Shown here piece after piece: positions 33,098 through 41,344 of a stretch of 64,000 nt of DNA. The notes beneath the pieces are model-generated. The model was not told where the DNA came from, ran no database searches, and saw only the letters and a program-made list of their open reading frames with translations. The stretch is from Novosphingobium profundi. GTDB lineage: Bacteria; Pseudomonadota; Alphaproteobacteria; Sphingomonadales; Sphingomonadaceae. The stretch is taken from contig NZ_JAIVLF010000006.1 in assembly GCF_020524485.1 (NCBI RefSeq), positions 310,001-374,000 of the forward strand, written 5' to 3'. The position numbers and the translations under genes are program-made. How positions within the stretch are numbered: the stretch's first letter is position 1; each line of letters opens with the position of its first letter.

Positions 33098-34327
33098 TCA
33101 GTCCGCGGCCTTGGCCATGCGCGGCTCGACGGTGTCCTCGGGATTGAGGAAGCCGCCAGCGCGCAGGACAACCGTCTCGGTGCCCGCAAGGCCCTTGGAG
33201 ATGACGATGCCATCGGCGGTAACGAGCCCGGTTTCGACCCCGCGCCGCGCCACCTTGTTGTCCTTGCCCACGACATAGACGAAGCTGCCCTCGGCATCGC
33301 TCTGGATCGCCGATTCCGGAAGCATCGGCGCGACCACGGTGCCGCTGGTCAGCGTGGCGCTGGCAAAGCCGCCCGGACGCAGCGCGCGGTCATAGGCAAG
33401 CGCGATGCGCGCGGTGCCCTGGCGCGACGTGGGATCAATCACGGGCGAGACCTGCCAGACCTGCCCGGTGAAGGCGCGCTCCGAGCCGACCGGGGTCACC
33501 TCGGCCTGCGCTCCGACGCGCACGCGCGCCAGGTCGTCCTCGCTGAGATTGGCGAGCAGTTCCATCTCGCCGCCCTTGGCGAGGCGGAAGAGCACGCTCG
33601 AGCCGCCGCCCACGACCTGCCCCGGCTCAACATTGCGTTCGAGCACGAGCCCGGCGGCGGGCGCGACGATGTTGAGGCGCGCGGCCTGGGCCTGGAGCTG
33701 GCGCAGCGAGGCGCGGGCCAGTTCGACCTGGGCCAGCGCGGCATCGCGCGTGGCGGTGAGGCGATCAACGTCGGCCTTGGAGATGAACCCGCGATCGACC
33801 AACTGGAGCGCGCGGTCGAGGTTCGACTGGGCGAGGCGCGCGTCGGCCTGGGCGGCCTTGATCTGCGCGGCCTGGCTGGCCTGCTGCTGGACCTGTACCG
33901 AACTGTCGACAACGGCGAGCACCTGGCCTGATTTTACCCAATCCCCCGGTTCGACGAGAACGCGGCGGACTTCGCCGCCCTCACCCACCGAGCCGATCGG
34001 CATGGCGCGGCGCGCGGCGAGCGATCCGGTGGCGGTGATCGTGCCCACGACGGTCGAACGCCCCGGCTTGACGACGGTCACGACGGGTACCTGCGCCGCC
34101 TCGACCGGGCCGGTTTCCGCGCCGCTATGGAGGTAGAACCAGATTCCCACGATGAGCACGAAGGCCCCGGCAACGCCAAGCCAGATCAGCCGCGAGGAGC
34201 CTTTCTCCGGCCCTTGCGCCTGCGCCTCGTGCGCCTCGAAAGCCCCGTCCGCGCCCGTCTGTGCGCCAAGGTCCTCCTTGCTCACGACTTCGGCGCGATC
34301 CTTGTCCAACTTGCTCGTGTAATTCAT
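33098..34327 (-). CDS. RND efflux periplasmic adaptor (membrane fusion protein)
   Basis: A 409-residue adaptor linking the RND pump to an outer-membrane channel. It has one membrane anchor (about 45-65, LIWLGVAGAFVLIVGIWFYL), a beta-barrel/lipoyl pair, and a long alpha-helical hairpin (about 145-200, rich in Gln and Ala). It begins at MNYTSKLDKDR; a longer reading to 34399 lacks support. The gene is 20 bp upstream of the permease, forming an adaptor-pump operon. No TolC-type gene is present in the window. Confidence 0.9.
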   Translation of the reverse strand: MNYTSKLDKDRAEVVSKEDLGAQTGADGAFEAHEAQAQGPEKGSSRLIWLGVAGAFVLIVGIWFYLHSGAETGPVEAAQVPVVTVVKPGRSTVVGTITATGSLAARRAMPIGSVGEGGEVRRVLVEPGDWVKSGQVLAVVDSSVQVQQQASQAAQIKAAQADARLAQSNLDRALQLVDRGFISKADVDRLTATRDAALAQVELARASLRQLQAQAARLNIVAPAAGLVLERNVEPGQVVGGGSSVLFRLAKGGEMELLANLSEDDLARVRVGAQAEVTPVGSERAFTGQVWQVSPVIDPTSRQGTARIALAYDRALRPGGFASATLTSGTVVAPMLPESAIQSDAEGSFVYVVGKDNKVARRGVETGLVTADGIVISKGLAGTETVVLRAGGFLNPEDTVEPRMAKAAD

Positions 34328-34551
34328 TCCGTCACCGCACTGGCCGCATCGTCCCGGCACCCTCACAGGTCCCCCAGTTTCCCGTGCAAGGTCACGCATC
34401 GCCCCGCACGGCCCGGATCATGGCCGTTAATCCCTGATCCTGACGTATACGTGCGCGCTCTAAAGGTGGCAACGCGGTCTCGCTCCAGATACGCCCCGGA
34501 TCGACCAACGACTTGTCGCCTCGTTCAACGGCATGGAACCAAGAGGCATAG

Positions 34552-34588
34552 AAAAACGGCGGCAAACCCAAAAGGTTCGCCGCCGTTT
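34552..34588 (-). terminator. intrinsic terminator after sciP
   Basis: On the minus strand, AAACGGCGGCGAACC and GGTTTGCCGCCGTTT form a long stem around a TTTTG loop, then a T-run. It lies 30 bp after the sciP stop. Confidence 0.9.
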
Positions 34589-34617
34589 GTCGGTCCCGCG
34601 GAACTGATCGGGGGTGA

Positions 34618-34917
34618 TCAGTACTTTTGCTGGCGCTCGTAGAGATCGCGGTAGTGCTGGATGCGCGTCACACGCAGCCCCTGCATTCCCGAACGATCCA
34701 CGGCACGCTGCCAGGAGGCGAATTCCTCGAGCGTCAGCTGGTAACGTTCACACACTTCGTCGATGGTCAGCAGACCGCCATTGACGGCAGCCACGACCTC
34801 GGCCTTGCGGCGCACGACCCAGCGCGTGGTATTGGCGGGGGGAAGCGACTCCAGAGTGAGCGGTTCACCCAGCGGCCCGATTACCTGCGCGGGTCTGATT
34901 TTCTGGTTTTCGATCAT
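34618..34917 (-). CDS. sciP: SciP-type CtrA inhibitor (DUF1153)
   Basis: A 99-residue DNA-binding protein that in Caulobacter blocks CtrA-activated transcription and so helps time the cell cycle. The sequence matches the DUF1153 family: GEPLTLESLPPANTTRWVVR, RRKAEVVAAVNGGLLTIDEV (helix-turn-helix start), then RYQLTLEEFASWQRAVDR. The start is ATG 34917; a longer reading to 34986 is unsupported. A 400-bp gene-free region lies upstream and should hold its promoter. Confidence 0.9.
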   Translation of the reverse strand: MIENQKIRPAQVIGPLGEPLTLESLPPANTTRWVVRRKAEVVAAVNGGLLTIDEVCERYQLTLEEFASWQRAVDRSGMQGLRVTRIQHYRDLYERQQKY

Positions 34918-35328
34918 CTTAGCCCTCGCCCACCGGTTTTGCTGGAGCCGGTGGTGAGCCTCTCTTTGTCCATTCGGACTTGCCATTGCTTGAAGCAGTA
35001 CGGTTAATGAGCATTAGGGACTCTTATTAAGGATTTTCCACGGGTCGTTCGGGGGCTTTCATCAAGCAGGAAAAGTTCGCGCTTTCATCCAGTTGCATCG
35101 TCAAACCTGCCTCCCGCACCGCCGGCCCGAGGCACATGGCCCGTCGGGAGCCCTCCGGCGCTCGCAGCCTTCCCGGTAGGACCACACCAAACGAACCGGC
35201 TTATGGCGGCAGAATAGGGCTCACATGGTCAATGGAAGATTAATGACAGGCCCAGGGCGATCCCAATGGCCGCGCCTTCGCGCCGATCGGGTAGGAATTC
35301 GCGACGAGGCGCTGTATGAGCGCTCCCC
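34918..35328. other. divergent intergenic region between sciP and mnmA
   Basis: About 410 bp with no credible gene. It carries a CACCGG/CCGGTG hairpin at the sciP end, an AT-richer patch near 35000-35035 with two TTAA tetramers (35004, 35027), and a GACTC at 35019, the CcrM methylation type GANTC. The TTAA pair is not in the TTAA-N7-TTAA CtrA spacing, so control by CtrA is not shown. Confidence 0.4.
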
Positions 35329-36492
35329 ATGTCCCCTGACGCAAACCTCTTCAACGGCCTCGATCCGGCCGACCTGTTCCAGTTGCCCGCGCCGCTCTCG
35401 GCGCGCCGCATCGTCGTCGCCATGTCGGGCGGTGTCGATTCCTCGGTCGTCGCCGCGCTCGCAGCGGCCACCGGCGCCGAGACCATCGGCATCACCCTGC
35501 AACTCTACGACTACGGCGCCGCCACGGGCCGCAAGGGCGCGTGCTGCGCAGGCGACGACATCCGCGACGCACGCGCAGTCGCCGATCGCCTCGGCATCGC
35601 CCACTACGTCTTCGACCACGAGAGCGCGTTTCGCGAAGAGGTCGTCGACCGTTTCGCCGACGACTACCTCGCTGGACGCACCCCCATCCCCTGCATCCGC
35701 TGCAACATGGGGCCCAAGTTCACCGACCTTCTGCAGATGGCGCGCGACCTGGGCGCCGATTGCCTCGCCACCGGCCACTACGTGCGCCGCGTGGAAGGCC
35801 CTGCAAGCTCCGAACTGCACCGCGCGGCCGACCCGGCGCGCGACCAGAGCTACTTCCTCTACGGTACGACCGAGGCCCAACTCGACTTCCTGCGCTTTCC
35901 CCTCGGCGGCCTGCCCAAGACCGAGACACGGCGCCTCGCCGAAGCGGCGGGCCTGCGCGTCGCGGACAAGCCCGACAGCCAGGACATCTGCTTCGTGCCC
36001 GACGGCGACTACGCCAAGATCGTGCGCTCGGTCCGTCCCGAGGGGGCCGCGCCCGGCGACATTGTCCATGTCGAGACCGGCGCGGTCCTCGGATCGCACC
36101 AGGGCGTGATCCACTACACCGTGGGCCAGCGCCGCGGGCTCGAGATCGGTGGCCAGCCCGAACCGCTCTACGTGGTGGGGATCGATGCGCCCTCACGCCG
36201 GGTCCTTGTCGGCCCGCGCCATCTGCTGGCGGTCGCTTCGGCCCGAATCATCGAGACCAACCGGATCGGCCCTCTCCCCGAGGGCACGCCGCTCACCGCC
36301 AAGGTCCGTTCGCTGGCCAAGCCCGTGCCCGTCACGCTGGAAGGTCCGCTCGGCGAGGGTGCGGAGACCACCTTGCGCTTCGCCAATCCCGAATACGGCG
36401 TCGCGCCGGGTCAGGCCGCGGTGATCTATGCGGGCGAACGCGTGGTCGGCGGGGGCTGGATCGAAGACACCACGCCCGCCACCCCGCTCTGA
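35329..36492 (+). CDS. mnmA: tRNA-specific 2-thiouridylase
   Basis: Inserts sulfur at position 2 of wobble uridine in tRNA-Lys, -Glu and -Gln. The 387-residue protein has the PP-loop VAMSGGVDSSV (about 30-40), the nucleophile in PCIRCNMGPKF (Cys125, with an extra Cys122 common in alphaproteobacteria), and the second catalytic cysteine in PDSQDICFVP (Cys221). TVGQRRGLEIGG lies in the C-terminal domain. The N-terminal 20 residues are an extension. It is a single gene with its own promoter region. Confidence 0.95.
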   Translation: MSPDANLFNGLDPADLFQLPAPLSARRIVVAMSGGVDSSVVAALAAATGAETIGITLQLYDYGAATGRKGACCAGDDIRDARAVADRLGIAHYVFDHESAFREEVVDRFADDYLAGRTPIPCIRCNMGPKFTDLLQMARDLGADCLATGHYVRRVEGPASSELHRAADPARDQSYFLYGTTEAQLDFLRFPLGGLPKTETRRLAEAAGLRVADKPDSQDICFVPDGDYAKIVRSVRPEGAAPGDIVHVETGAVLGSHQGVIHYTVGQRRGLEIGGQPEPLYVVGIDAPSRRVLVGPRHLLAVASARIIETNRIGPLPEGTPLTAKVRSLAKPVPVTLEGPLGEGAETTLRFANPEYGVAPGQAAVIYAGERVVGGGWIEDTTPATPL

Positions 36493-36505
36493 GCGAAGCG
36501 CCCGA

Positions 36506-36985
36506 TCACCCGTCCCAGGGCTCGAGACGGCAACCATGGCGGCTGTCGTAGCGCGCACTCTGGTAGCCGAGCAGCGGGAGCCCGGCGCTGACGCTGCGCG
36601 TCTCGGTATCCTCGCTGAGCCAGACGCGCCCCGCGATGCCGCCAAGCGGGGCCACCGCGAGGTCGGCCTCGCAGCTTTTGAGATCGCGCTGCGAGACATG
36701 GCGGCACACGCAGCCGAGCCGCGCGGCATAGGCGCCCCCGATGCGCGTCCGCTCGCGCAAGTCCGCCCACTGCCAGGCCAGGAGCCCTGCCCCCACCAGC
36801 AGCGCCAGGACCACCAGGTTGCGCAGCCAGCGCGAAGGCTGGCGGGCGGCATGGGGAGCGCGCGGGGCTTTGGCGGAAGGCTGGCCCTCCGACGCACGCC
36901 CACGCTCAGGTCCACGCGATGCCTGTCGCTGCTGCCAGGCCTGCCGCAGCTTGTCCCCGGCTCCCGATTTGGGCGGTGTTGCCAT
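36506..36985 (-). CDS. hypothetical single-pass membrane protein
   Basis: A 159-residue protein. A basic, disordered cytoplasmic N-terminus (Gln/Arg/Pro-rich, residues 1-55) is followed by one transmembrane helix (about 56-75, NLVVLALLVGAGLLAWQWAD), then a periplasmic part with four cysteines (GCVCRHVSQRDLKSC and HGCRLEPWDG) that could form disulfides. I do not recognise the family. It is transcribed divergently from the serine-hydrolase-like gene, with only 32 bp between the starts, so the two may share a control region. Confidence 0.6.
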   Translation of the reverse strand: MATPPKSGAGDKLRQAWQQRQASRGPERGRASEGQPSAKAPRAPHAARQPSRWLRNLVVLALLVGAGLLAWQWADLRERTRIGGAYAARLGCVCRHVSQRDLKSCEADLAVAPLGGIAGRVWLSEDTETRSVSAGLPLLGYQSARYDSRHGCRLEPWDG

Positions 36986-37017
36986 TCCCGATCTTCTCGC
37001 ACACTACACCGCGCGTC

Positions 37018-38163
37018 ATGCCGGTGTATCCGATCCGCCTTATCCTCCCGCTGCTGGCCCTGCCAAGCCTGTGGGCCTGTGGAGAACCCGCGAGCGAGGG
37101 ACCGCCCCCGCCCAGCACCGAGGCCGAAGCCGCCATCACCGATGACGGAGGAGCGCCCCACGCCGAACTCGGCCGGGCAATCGACGGCCTCTTCAACACC
37201 GATGCGGTCGGCCCGACCCATGCGCTTGTCATCATGAAGCGCGGGTCGGTCATCGCCGAGCGCTATGGCCCCGGTATCTCCGACACGACGCGCCTGCCGG
37301 GATGGAGCGCGGGCCAGTGCATCACCAGCCTGATGATCGGCCAGCTGGTCAGCGACGGGCGCCTGCGCCTCAACGAATCGGCGCCTGTCCCCGAATGGCG
37401 CCGGCCGGGCGATCCACGCGGCGAAGTGACGCTGCGCCAGCTTCTCCAGATGCGCTCGGGCCTGCGCTTTGCCAAAGGCCGCCCGGGCCGCGAAGGCGGC
37501 ATCACGGAGCAGTCCGATGCGATGCGCCTCCTCTACCTCGACGGGCGCGACGACATGGCCGCCTACGCCGAGGCACAGCCGCTGGAATCGCCTGCAGGCC
37601 AGACTTTCGCGGATTCAGGCGCAAACGCGATCATCCTCGCCGATCTTGCCGCGCGAGTCCTTGCCCCGGACGGATCACCCGAAGCGCGCCGCGCCGCGGT
37701 CATGGGCTACCTGCAAAGCCGCGTCCTCACCCCCATCGGCATGGAATCGACCCAGGCCGGCTTCGACCGGGCGGGCACGCTGATCGGCTCGGGCATGATT
37801 CACGCCAACGCGCGCGACTGGGCCAAGCTCGCCGAATTCCTGCGCCACCGCGGCTCCGTCGCTGGCGCGCAGATCCTGCCGCGCCGCTGGATATCCTTCA
37901 TGCGCGAGCCCAGCCCACGCAACGCGGCCTACGGCGCCGGGGTCTGGCTCAACACCGCACCGCCGGGCGAAACCGCACGGCTCTGGCCCGCCACCGCACC
38001 GGCCGATGTCTTCGCGTGCCTTGGGGAATACGGGCAGTACGTCGTAAGCTCGCCCGAACAGCTCCTGACCGTGGTGCGCCTGGGCCGCAGCGCGCCCAAC
38101 CAGGAACGCGCCGTGCACGAGCGCATCGGGGCGCTTCTGGCGTTGTTTCCGGGCGGAAAGTAA
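37018..38163 (+). CDS. beta-lactamase-fold (PF00144) lipoprotein lacking catalytic residues
   Basis: A 381-residue exported protein with a signal ending in LPSLWAC, probably lipidated at Cys21. The body follows the class C beta-lactamase/6-aminohexanoate-hydrolase pattern (ALVIMKRGSVIAERYGPGIS, then TLRQLLQMRSGLRF, then MGYLQSRVLTPIGMESTQ). The usual SxxK is SAGQ at residues 97-100, and the YSxG tyrosine site reads ADSG near 198-201. So both the general-base lysine and the tyrosine seem replaced. It may be a pseudoenzyme. Repeat copy 6 follows. Confidence 0.75.
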   Translation: MPVYPIRLILPLLALPSLWACGEPASEGPPPPSTEAEAAITDDGGAPHAELGRAIDGLFNTDAVGPTHALVIMKRGSVIAERYGPGISDTTRLPGWSAGQCITSLMIGQLVSDGRLRLNESAPVPEWRRPGDPRGEVTLRQLLQMRSGLRFAKGRPGREGGITEQSDAMRLLYLDGRDDMAAYAEAQPLESPAGQTFADSGANAIILADLAARVLAPDGSPEARRAAVMGYLQSRVLTPIGMESTQAGFDRAGTLIGSGMIHANARDWAKLAEFLRHRGSVAGAQILPRRWISFMREPSPRNAAYGAGVWLNTAPPGETARLWPATAPADVFACLGEYGQYVVSSPEQLLTVVRLGRSAPNQERAVHERIGALLALFPGGK

Positions 38164-38189
38164 CAGTTAAAAGAGTCAGAAAGACGATT

Positions 38190-38304
38190 CCGAGGGCCAT
38201 CGCCCTCGGGCTCCCAGAATCGTCACCCTCACCTCCCACGCGCCACCTTGGGTGCGAATGGTGAGGTCGCCGATTTTCGGGTCAAGGGGTTATGACCCCT
38301 TGAA
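38190..38304 (+). repeat. 115-bp mosaic repeat, copy 6
   Basis: Full-length forward copy between convergent genes. The right hairpin reads CAAGGGGT-TATG-ACCCCTTG, where the closing pair C-G of other copies has become T-A on both arms, a compensatory change. Confidence 0.95.
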
Positions 38305-38316
38305 AAATATCTATTT

Positions 38317-39276
38317 CTAAAGCTTCACGTCCTGCTCCAACCCGACACGGATCGGCGGCAGCACATCGCGGCCCGCAGCGCCCTTCTCGTCGACCAGGCC
38401 ATCGGGATCGGTGTGAATCAGGATTTCGACGCCGGGGAATTCGGCCTCGAGGCGATGCTCGATGCCGTCCATCACCCGGTGCGCCTCACGCACGGTCATC
38501 TGCGGGTCGACCCAGATATGGAACTGCACGAAGTCCTTGTCGCCCGAGGTCCGCGTGCGCAGGTCATGGACCCCGCTGATGTCAGGAAACGTCGCCAGAA
38601 GCTGCAGGAAGCGCTGCTTCTTCTCCTCCGGCCACTCGTGGTCCATAAGCTGGTCGAGCACCTCGTCCGAAGCGCCCCAGGCCCCGTAGGCAAGCCAGGC
38701 CGCAATACCGAAGCCGAACAGCGCGTCCGCGCCCGCAACGCCCACATAGGTGTCAAGGACAAGGGCCACGATCACCGCGAGATTGAGGAAAAGGTCCGAC
38801 TGGTAGTGTACGCTGTCGGTGGTGATCGCGAGGCTGCCGGTGCGGCGGATGACGTGGCGCTGCCAGGCCAGCAGCGCGAGCGTGACCGCGATTGCCGCGA
38901 TCGAGACGCCGATGCCCTGCTCGGCCGCCTGGACCTCGTTGCCCACGAGCAGCCGCTCCACCGCGCGCGCGGCAATGCCCAGCGCCGAGATGACGATGAG
39001 CACGATCTGGAACAGCGCGGTGATCGCCTCGGCCTTGCCGTGCCCGAAGCGGTGCTTGTCGTCGGCCGGCTGCGCCGCGATCCACACGCCCAGCAGCGTC
39101 GCCAGGCTGGCGACGAGATCGAGCGTGGTGTCGGCAAGACTGCCCAGCATCGCGGTCGAATCGGTGCTGATCGCCGCCCAGATCTTGAGCACGAGCAGAA
39201 ACAGCGCCGCCGCGATACTGGCGAACGCCGCACTGCGGGTCAGCATTGCGCGGACCTGGCTGCGTCCATCGCTCAT
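38317..39276 (-). CDS. cation diffusion facilitator (FieF-like)
   Basis: A 319-residue inner-membrane cation/proton antiporter exporting zinc, iron or similar ions. Six hydrophobic segments span about residues 15-205. Metal ligands are visible as Asp49/Asp53 in GSLADTTLDL (TM2) and His/Asp in HYQSDLFLNL (TM5), with HRFGHGKAEA between TM2 and TM3. The cytoplasmic C-terminal domain contains HDLRTRTSGDKDFVQFHI. Metal specificity is not decided by the sequence. The next gene upstream on this strand is pdxH. Confidence 0.93.
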   Translation of the reverse strand: MSDGRSQVRAMLTRSAAFASIAAALFLLVLKIWAAISTDSTAMLGSLADTTLDLVASLATLLGVWIAAQPADDKHRFGHGKAEAITALFQIVLIVISALGIAARAVERLLVGNEVQAAEQGIGVSIAAIAVTLALLAWQRHVIRRTGSLAITTDSVHYQSDLFLNLAVIVALVLDTYVGVAGADALFGFGIAAWLAYGAWGASDEVLDQLMDHEWPEEKKQRFLQLLATFPDISGVHDLRTRTSGDKDFVQFHIWVDPQMTVREAHRVMDGIEHRLEAEFPGVEILIHTDPDGLVDEKGAAGRDVLPPIRVGLEQDVKL

Positions 39277-39304
39277 GAATCAATTCCCATCGAAACCAGA
39301 GACA

Positions 39305-39916
39305 TCAGGGGTAGAGCAGCGTGCTCGACCAGGGCCCCTCGCCCACCCGCTCGAAACGGCGGCGTTCGTGAAGACGGTAGGGACGGTCCTGCCAGAACTC
39401 CATGGCGACCGGCACCACGCGGTAGCCGCCCCAGTGCGCGGGGCGTTCGACTTCGCCACCCTCAAAGCGCGCGCGCACCTCTTCGTAGCGGGCCAGGAAG
39501 GTCTCGCGGCTGTCGAGCGGGGCGGACTGGTCGGAGGCGACCGCGCCGAGCTGCGAATCGCGGTGACGCGAGTGGAAGTAGGCGTCAGCTTCCGCGGGCG
39601 TCACCGGGCTCAGGGCTCCCTCGATGCGGATCTGGCGGCGCAGGCTCTTCCAGTGGAACAGCAAGGCGACGTGCGGGTTCACCGCGATTTCACCGCCCTT
39701 GCGGCTGTGGCCATTGGTGTAGAACACGAAACCATCGGGGCCATGGCCCTTCAGGAGCACCATGCGCACCGAGGGCACACCTTCAGGCGTTGCCGTTGCC
39801 AGGGCCATCGCGTTGGAATCGTTCGGCTCGGTCCCGCGCGCTTCGTCGTACCAGGCGCTGAACAGGGCAAAGGGATCGCCATCGGGGATGACTTCGCGGG
39901 TCTGTTCGGATTCCAT
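39305..39916 (-). CDS. pdxH: pyridoxamine 5'-phosphate oxidase
   Basis: FMN-dependent oxidation of PNP/PMP to pyridoxal 5'-phosphate. The 203-residue protein has MALATATPEGVPSVRMVLLK, FVFYTNGHSRKGGEIAVNPH, and HWKSLRRQIRIEG for FMN and substrate binding. It ends with WSSTLLYP, near the canonical RLxP C-terminus. Start ATG 39916 is chosen; a longer frame to 40102 adds an unrelated cysteine-rich stretch. Confidence 0.95.
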   Translation of the reverse strand: MESEQTREVIPDGDPFALFSAWYDEARGTEPNDSNAMALATATPEGVPSVRMVLLKGHGPDGFVFYTNGHSRKGGEIAVNPHVALLFHWKSLRRQIRIEGALSPVTPAEADAYFHSRHRDSQLGAVASDQSAPLDSRETFLARYEEVRARFEGGEVERPAHWGGYRVVPVAMEFWQDRPYRLHERRRFERVGEGPWSSTLLYP

Positions 39917-40111
39917 CGTATCTCGTCCTGTTGCTGTGGCCGTAGGCTCCACGTCGCCAGCAAGGTACCACCCGTTTTGGGGGCGACCTTGATCGGCGCC
40001 ACGTGGGCGCTTCGCGCCGCCGAATAGCCCGCCCCACCGCGCCTGGGAAGGTCCGGGGCGGGTATTGCAGCCACAGCAAACGAAAAAGCACCTCCCCGGC
40101 ATCGCGAAGAA

Positions 40112-40140
40112 CTTGTCGGAACGCGCTCTACAACCTAGCT
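40112..40140 (+). promoter_or_regulatory. possible heat-shock (sigma-32) promoter of the dnaJ-like gene
   Basis: CTTG (40112) and CCTAGCT (40134) are 18 bp apart and match the alphaproteobacterial RpoH consensus CTTG-N17-18-CYTATNT with one mismatch. Only about 10 bp remain to the ATG at 40151, so the message would be nearly leaderless. Confidence 0.4.
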
Positions 40141-40150
40141 AAGTGGCATT

Positions 40151-41119
40151 ATGGCAACAGATCCTTACACCACTCTCGGCATCGCACGTGGCGCTAGCGA
40201 GAAGGACATCAAGTCCGCGTACCGCAAGCTCGCCAAGGAGCTCCATCCCGACCGGAACAAGGACAACCCGAAGGCGGCCGAACGCTTCTCGGACGTGACC
40301 CGTGCCTACGACCTTCTTTCCGACAAGGAAAAGCGCGCCCAGTTCGACCGCGGCGAGATCGACGCGGAGGGAAACCCTACCATGCCCTTCGGGGCCGGTG
40401 GTTTCGGCGGTGGCGGCGGTCATCGATCCGGCATGGGCGGCGGCGCGGGCGGTTTTGGTGGTTTCGGCGGAAACGACGGGATTGACCTTGAGGACCTGTT
40501 CGGCGGCATTTTCGGCGGCGGCGGCCAGCGCGGCGGCCCTGGAGGAATGGGTGGCGGCATGGGCGGTGGCTTTGGCGGCGGGCGTTCGCGCTCGGCCCCG
40601 CGCGGCGCCAACGTCAACTACCGCCTCTCGGTCTCGCTGACCGACGCGGCCGAGCTCGCCAACCAGCGCATCACCCTGTCCGACGGCAAGACCATCGATC
40701 TCAAACTGCCCAAGGGGGTCGAGGACGGCACCCAAATGCGCCTTTCGGGCAAGGGTGAGCCGGGTCCGGGCGGCGCGGGCGATGCGATCATCACCATCTC
40801 CATCGCGCACCACCCCTATTTCGAGCGCGACGGCGACGACCTGCGCCTCGACCTGCCGATCACCCTCGACGAGGCGCTCAGCGGCGCGAAAGTACGCGCG
40901 CCCACCGCATCCGGCGCGGTCATGCTGACGGTTCCGGCCGGTTCCAGCTCGGGCAAGACGCTGCGTCTCAAGGGCAAGGGCATGACCCGCAAGGACGGCA
41001 CGCGCGGCGACGAGCTCATCCGTCTCGAAATCACCCTGCCCGAGGGCGACGAGGATCTCGCCAAGCGCCTTGAGGGCTGGAAGGATGCCCGCAACGTGCG
41101 CGAACGCATGGGGGGCTGA
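40151..41119 (+). CDS. DnaJ-class co-chaperone without zinc finger (CbpA-like)
   Basis: A 322-residue Hsp40. The J-domain (residues 1-70) holds the HPD motif (AKELHPDRNKDN) needed to stimulate DnaK. A very Gly-rich linker (about 80-155) follows, then the two C-terminal substrate-binding beta domains (about 160-320, with GTQMRLSGKGEPG and AGSSSGKTLRLKGKG). The Cys-rich zinc domain of true DnaJ is absent, as in CbpA. It is a single gene; no Shine-Dalgarno sequence is evident. Confidence 0.92.
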   Translation: MATDPYTTLGIARGASEKDIKSAYRKLAKELHPDRNKDNPKAAERFSDVTRAYDLLSDKEKRAQFDRGEIDAEGNPTMPFGAGGFGGGGGHRSGMGGGAGGFGGFGGNDGIDLEDLFGGIFGGGGQRGGPGGMGGGMGGGFGGGRSRSAPRGANVNYRLSVSLTDAAELANQRITLSDGKTIDLKLPKGVEDGTQMRLSGKGEPGPGGAGDAIITISIAHHPYFERDGDDLRLDLPITLDEALSGAKVRAPTASGAVMLTVPAGSSSGKTLRLKGKGMTRKDGTRGDELIRLEITLPEGDEDLAKRLEGWKDARNVRERMGG

Positions 41120-41344
41120 TCCGGGAGCAGCTGATGCGGGAGACGGGTAAGTTCGGCTTGTCCCTCCCCGGCCTCCCTCGCGCGCAGCGCGGTCTCTTCT
41201 GGCTCCGATCCGGACCCTCCGGCACCGATTTTGCGCGCAAATCGGGCGCTAGTCCTTGCCCAACGCGCAAAACTCACCTAAGTCGGGCCGGTACGGCCGC
41301 TCCGCGAAGGGGCGGCCCTTATTGTTTCCGCCGGAGATAGAGAC

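Noticed and set aside
35004..35030. CtrA box upstream of sciP
   Set aside because: Two TTAA tetramers are present but 23 bp apart, not in the TTAA-N7-TTAA spacing.
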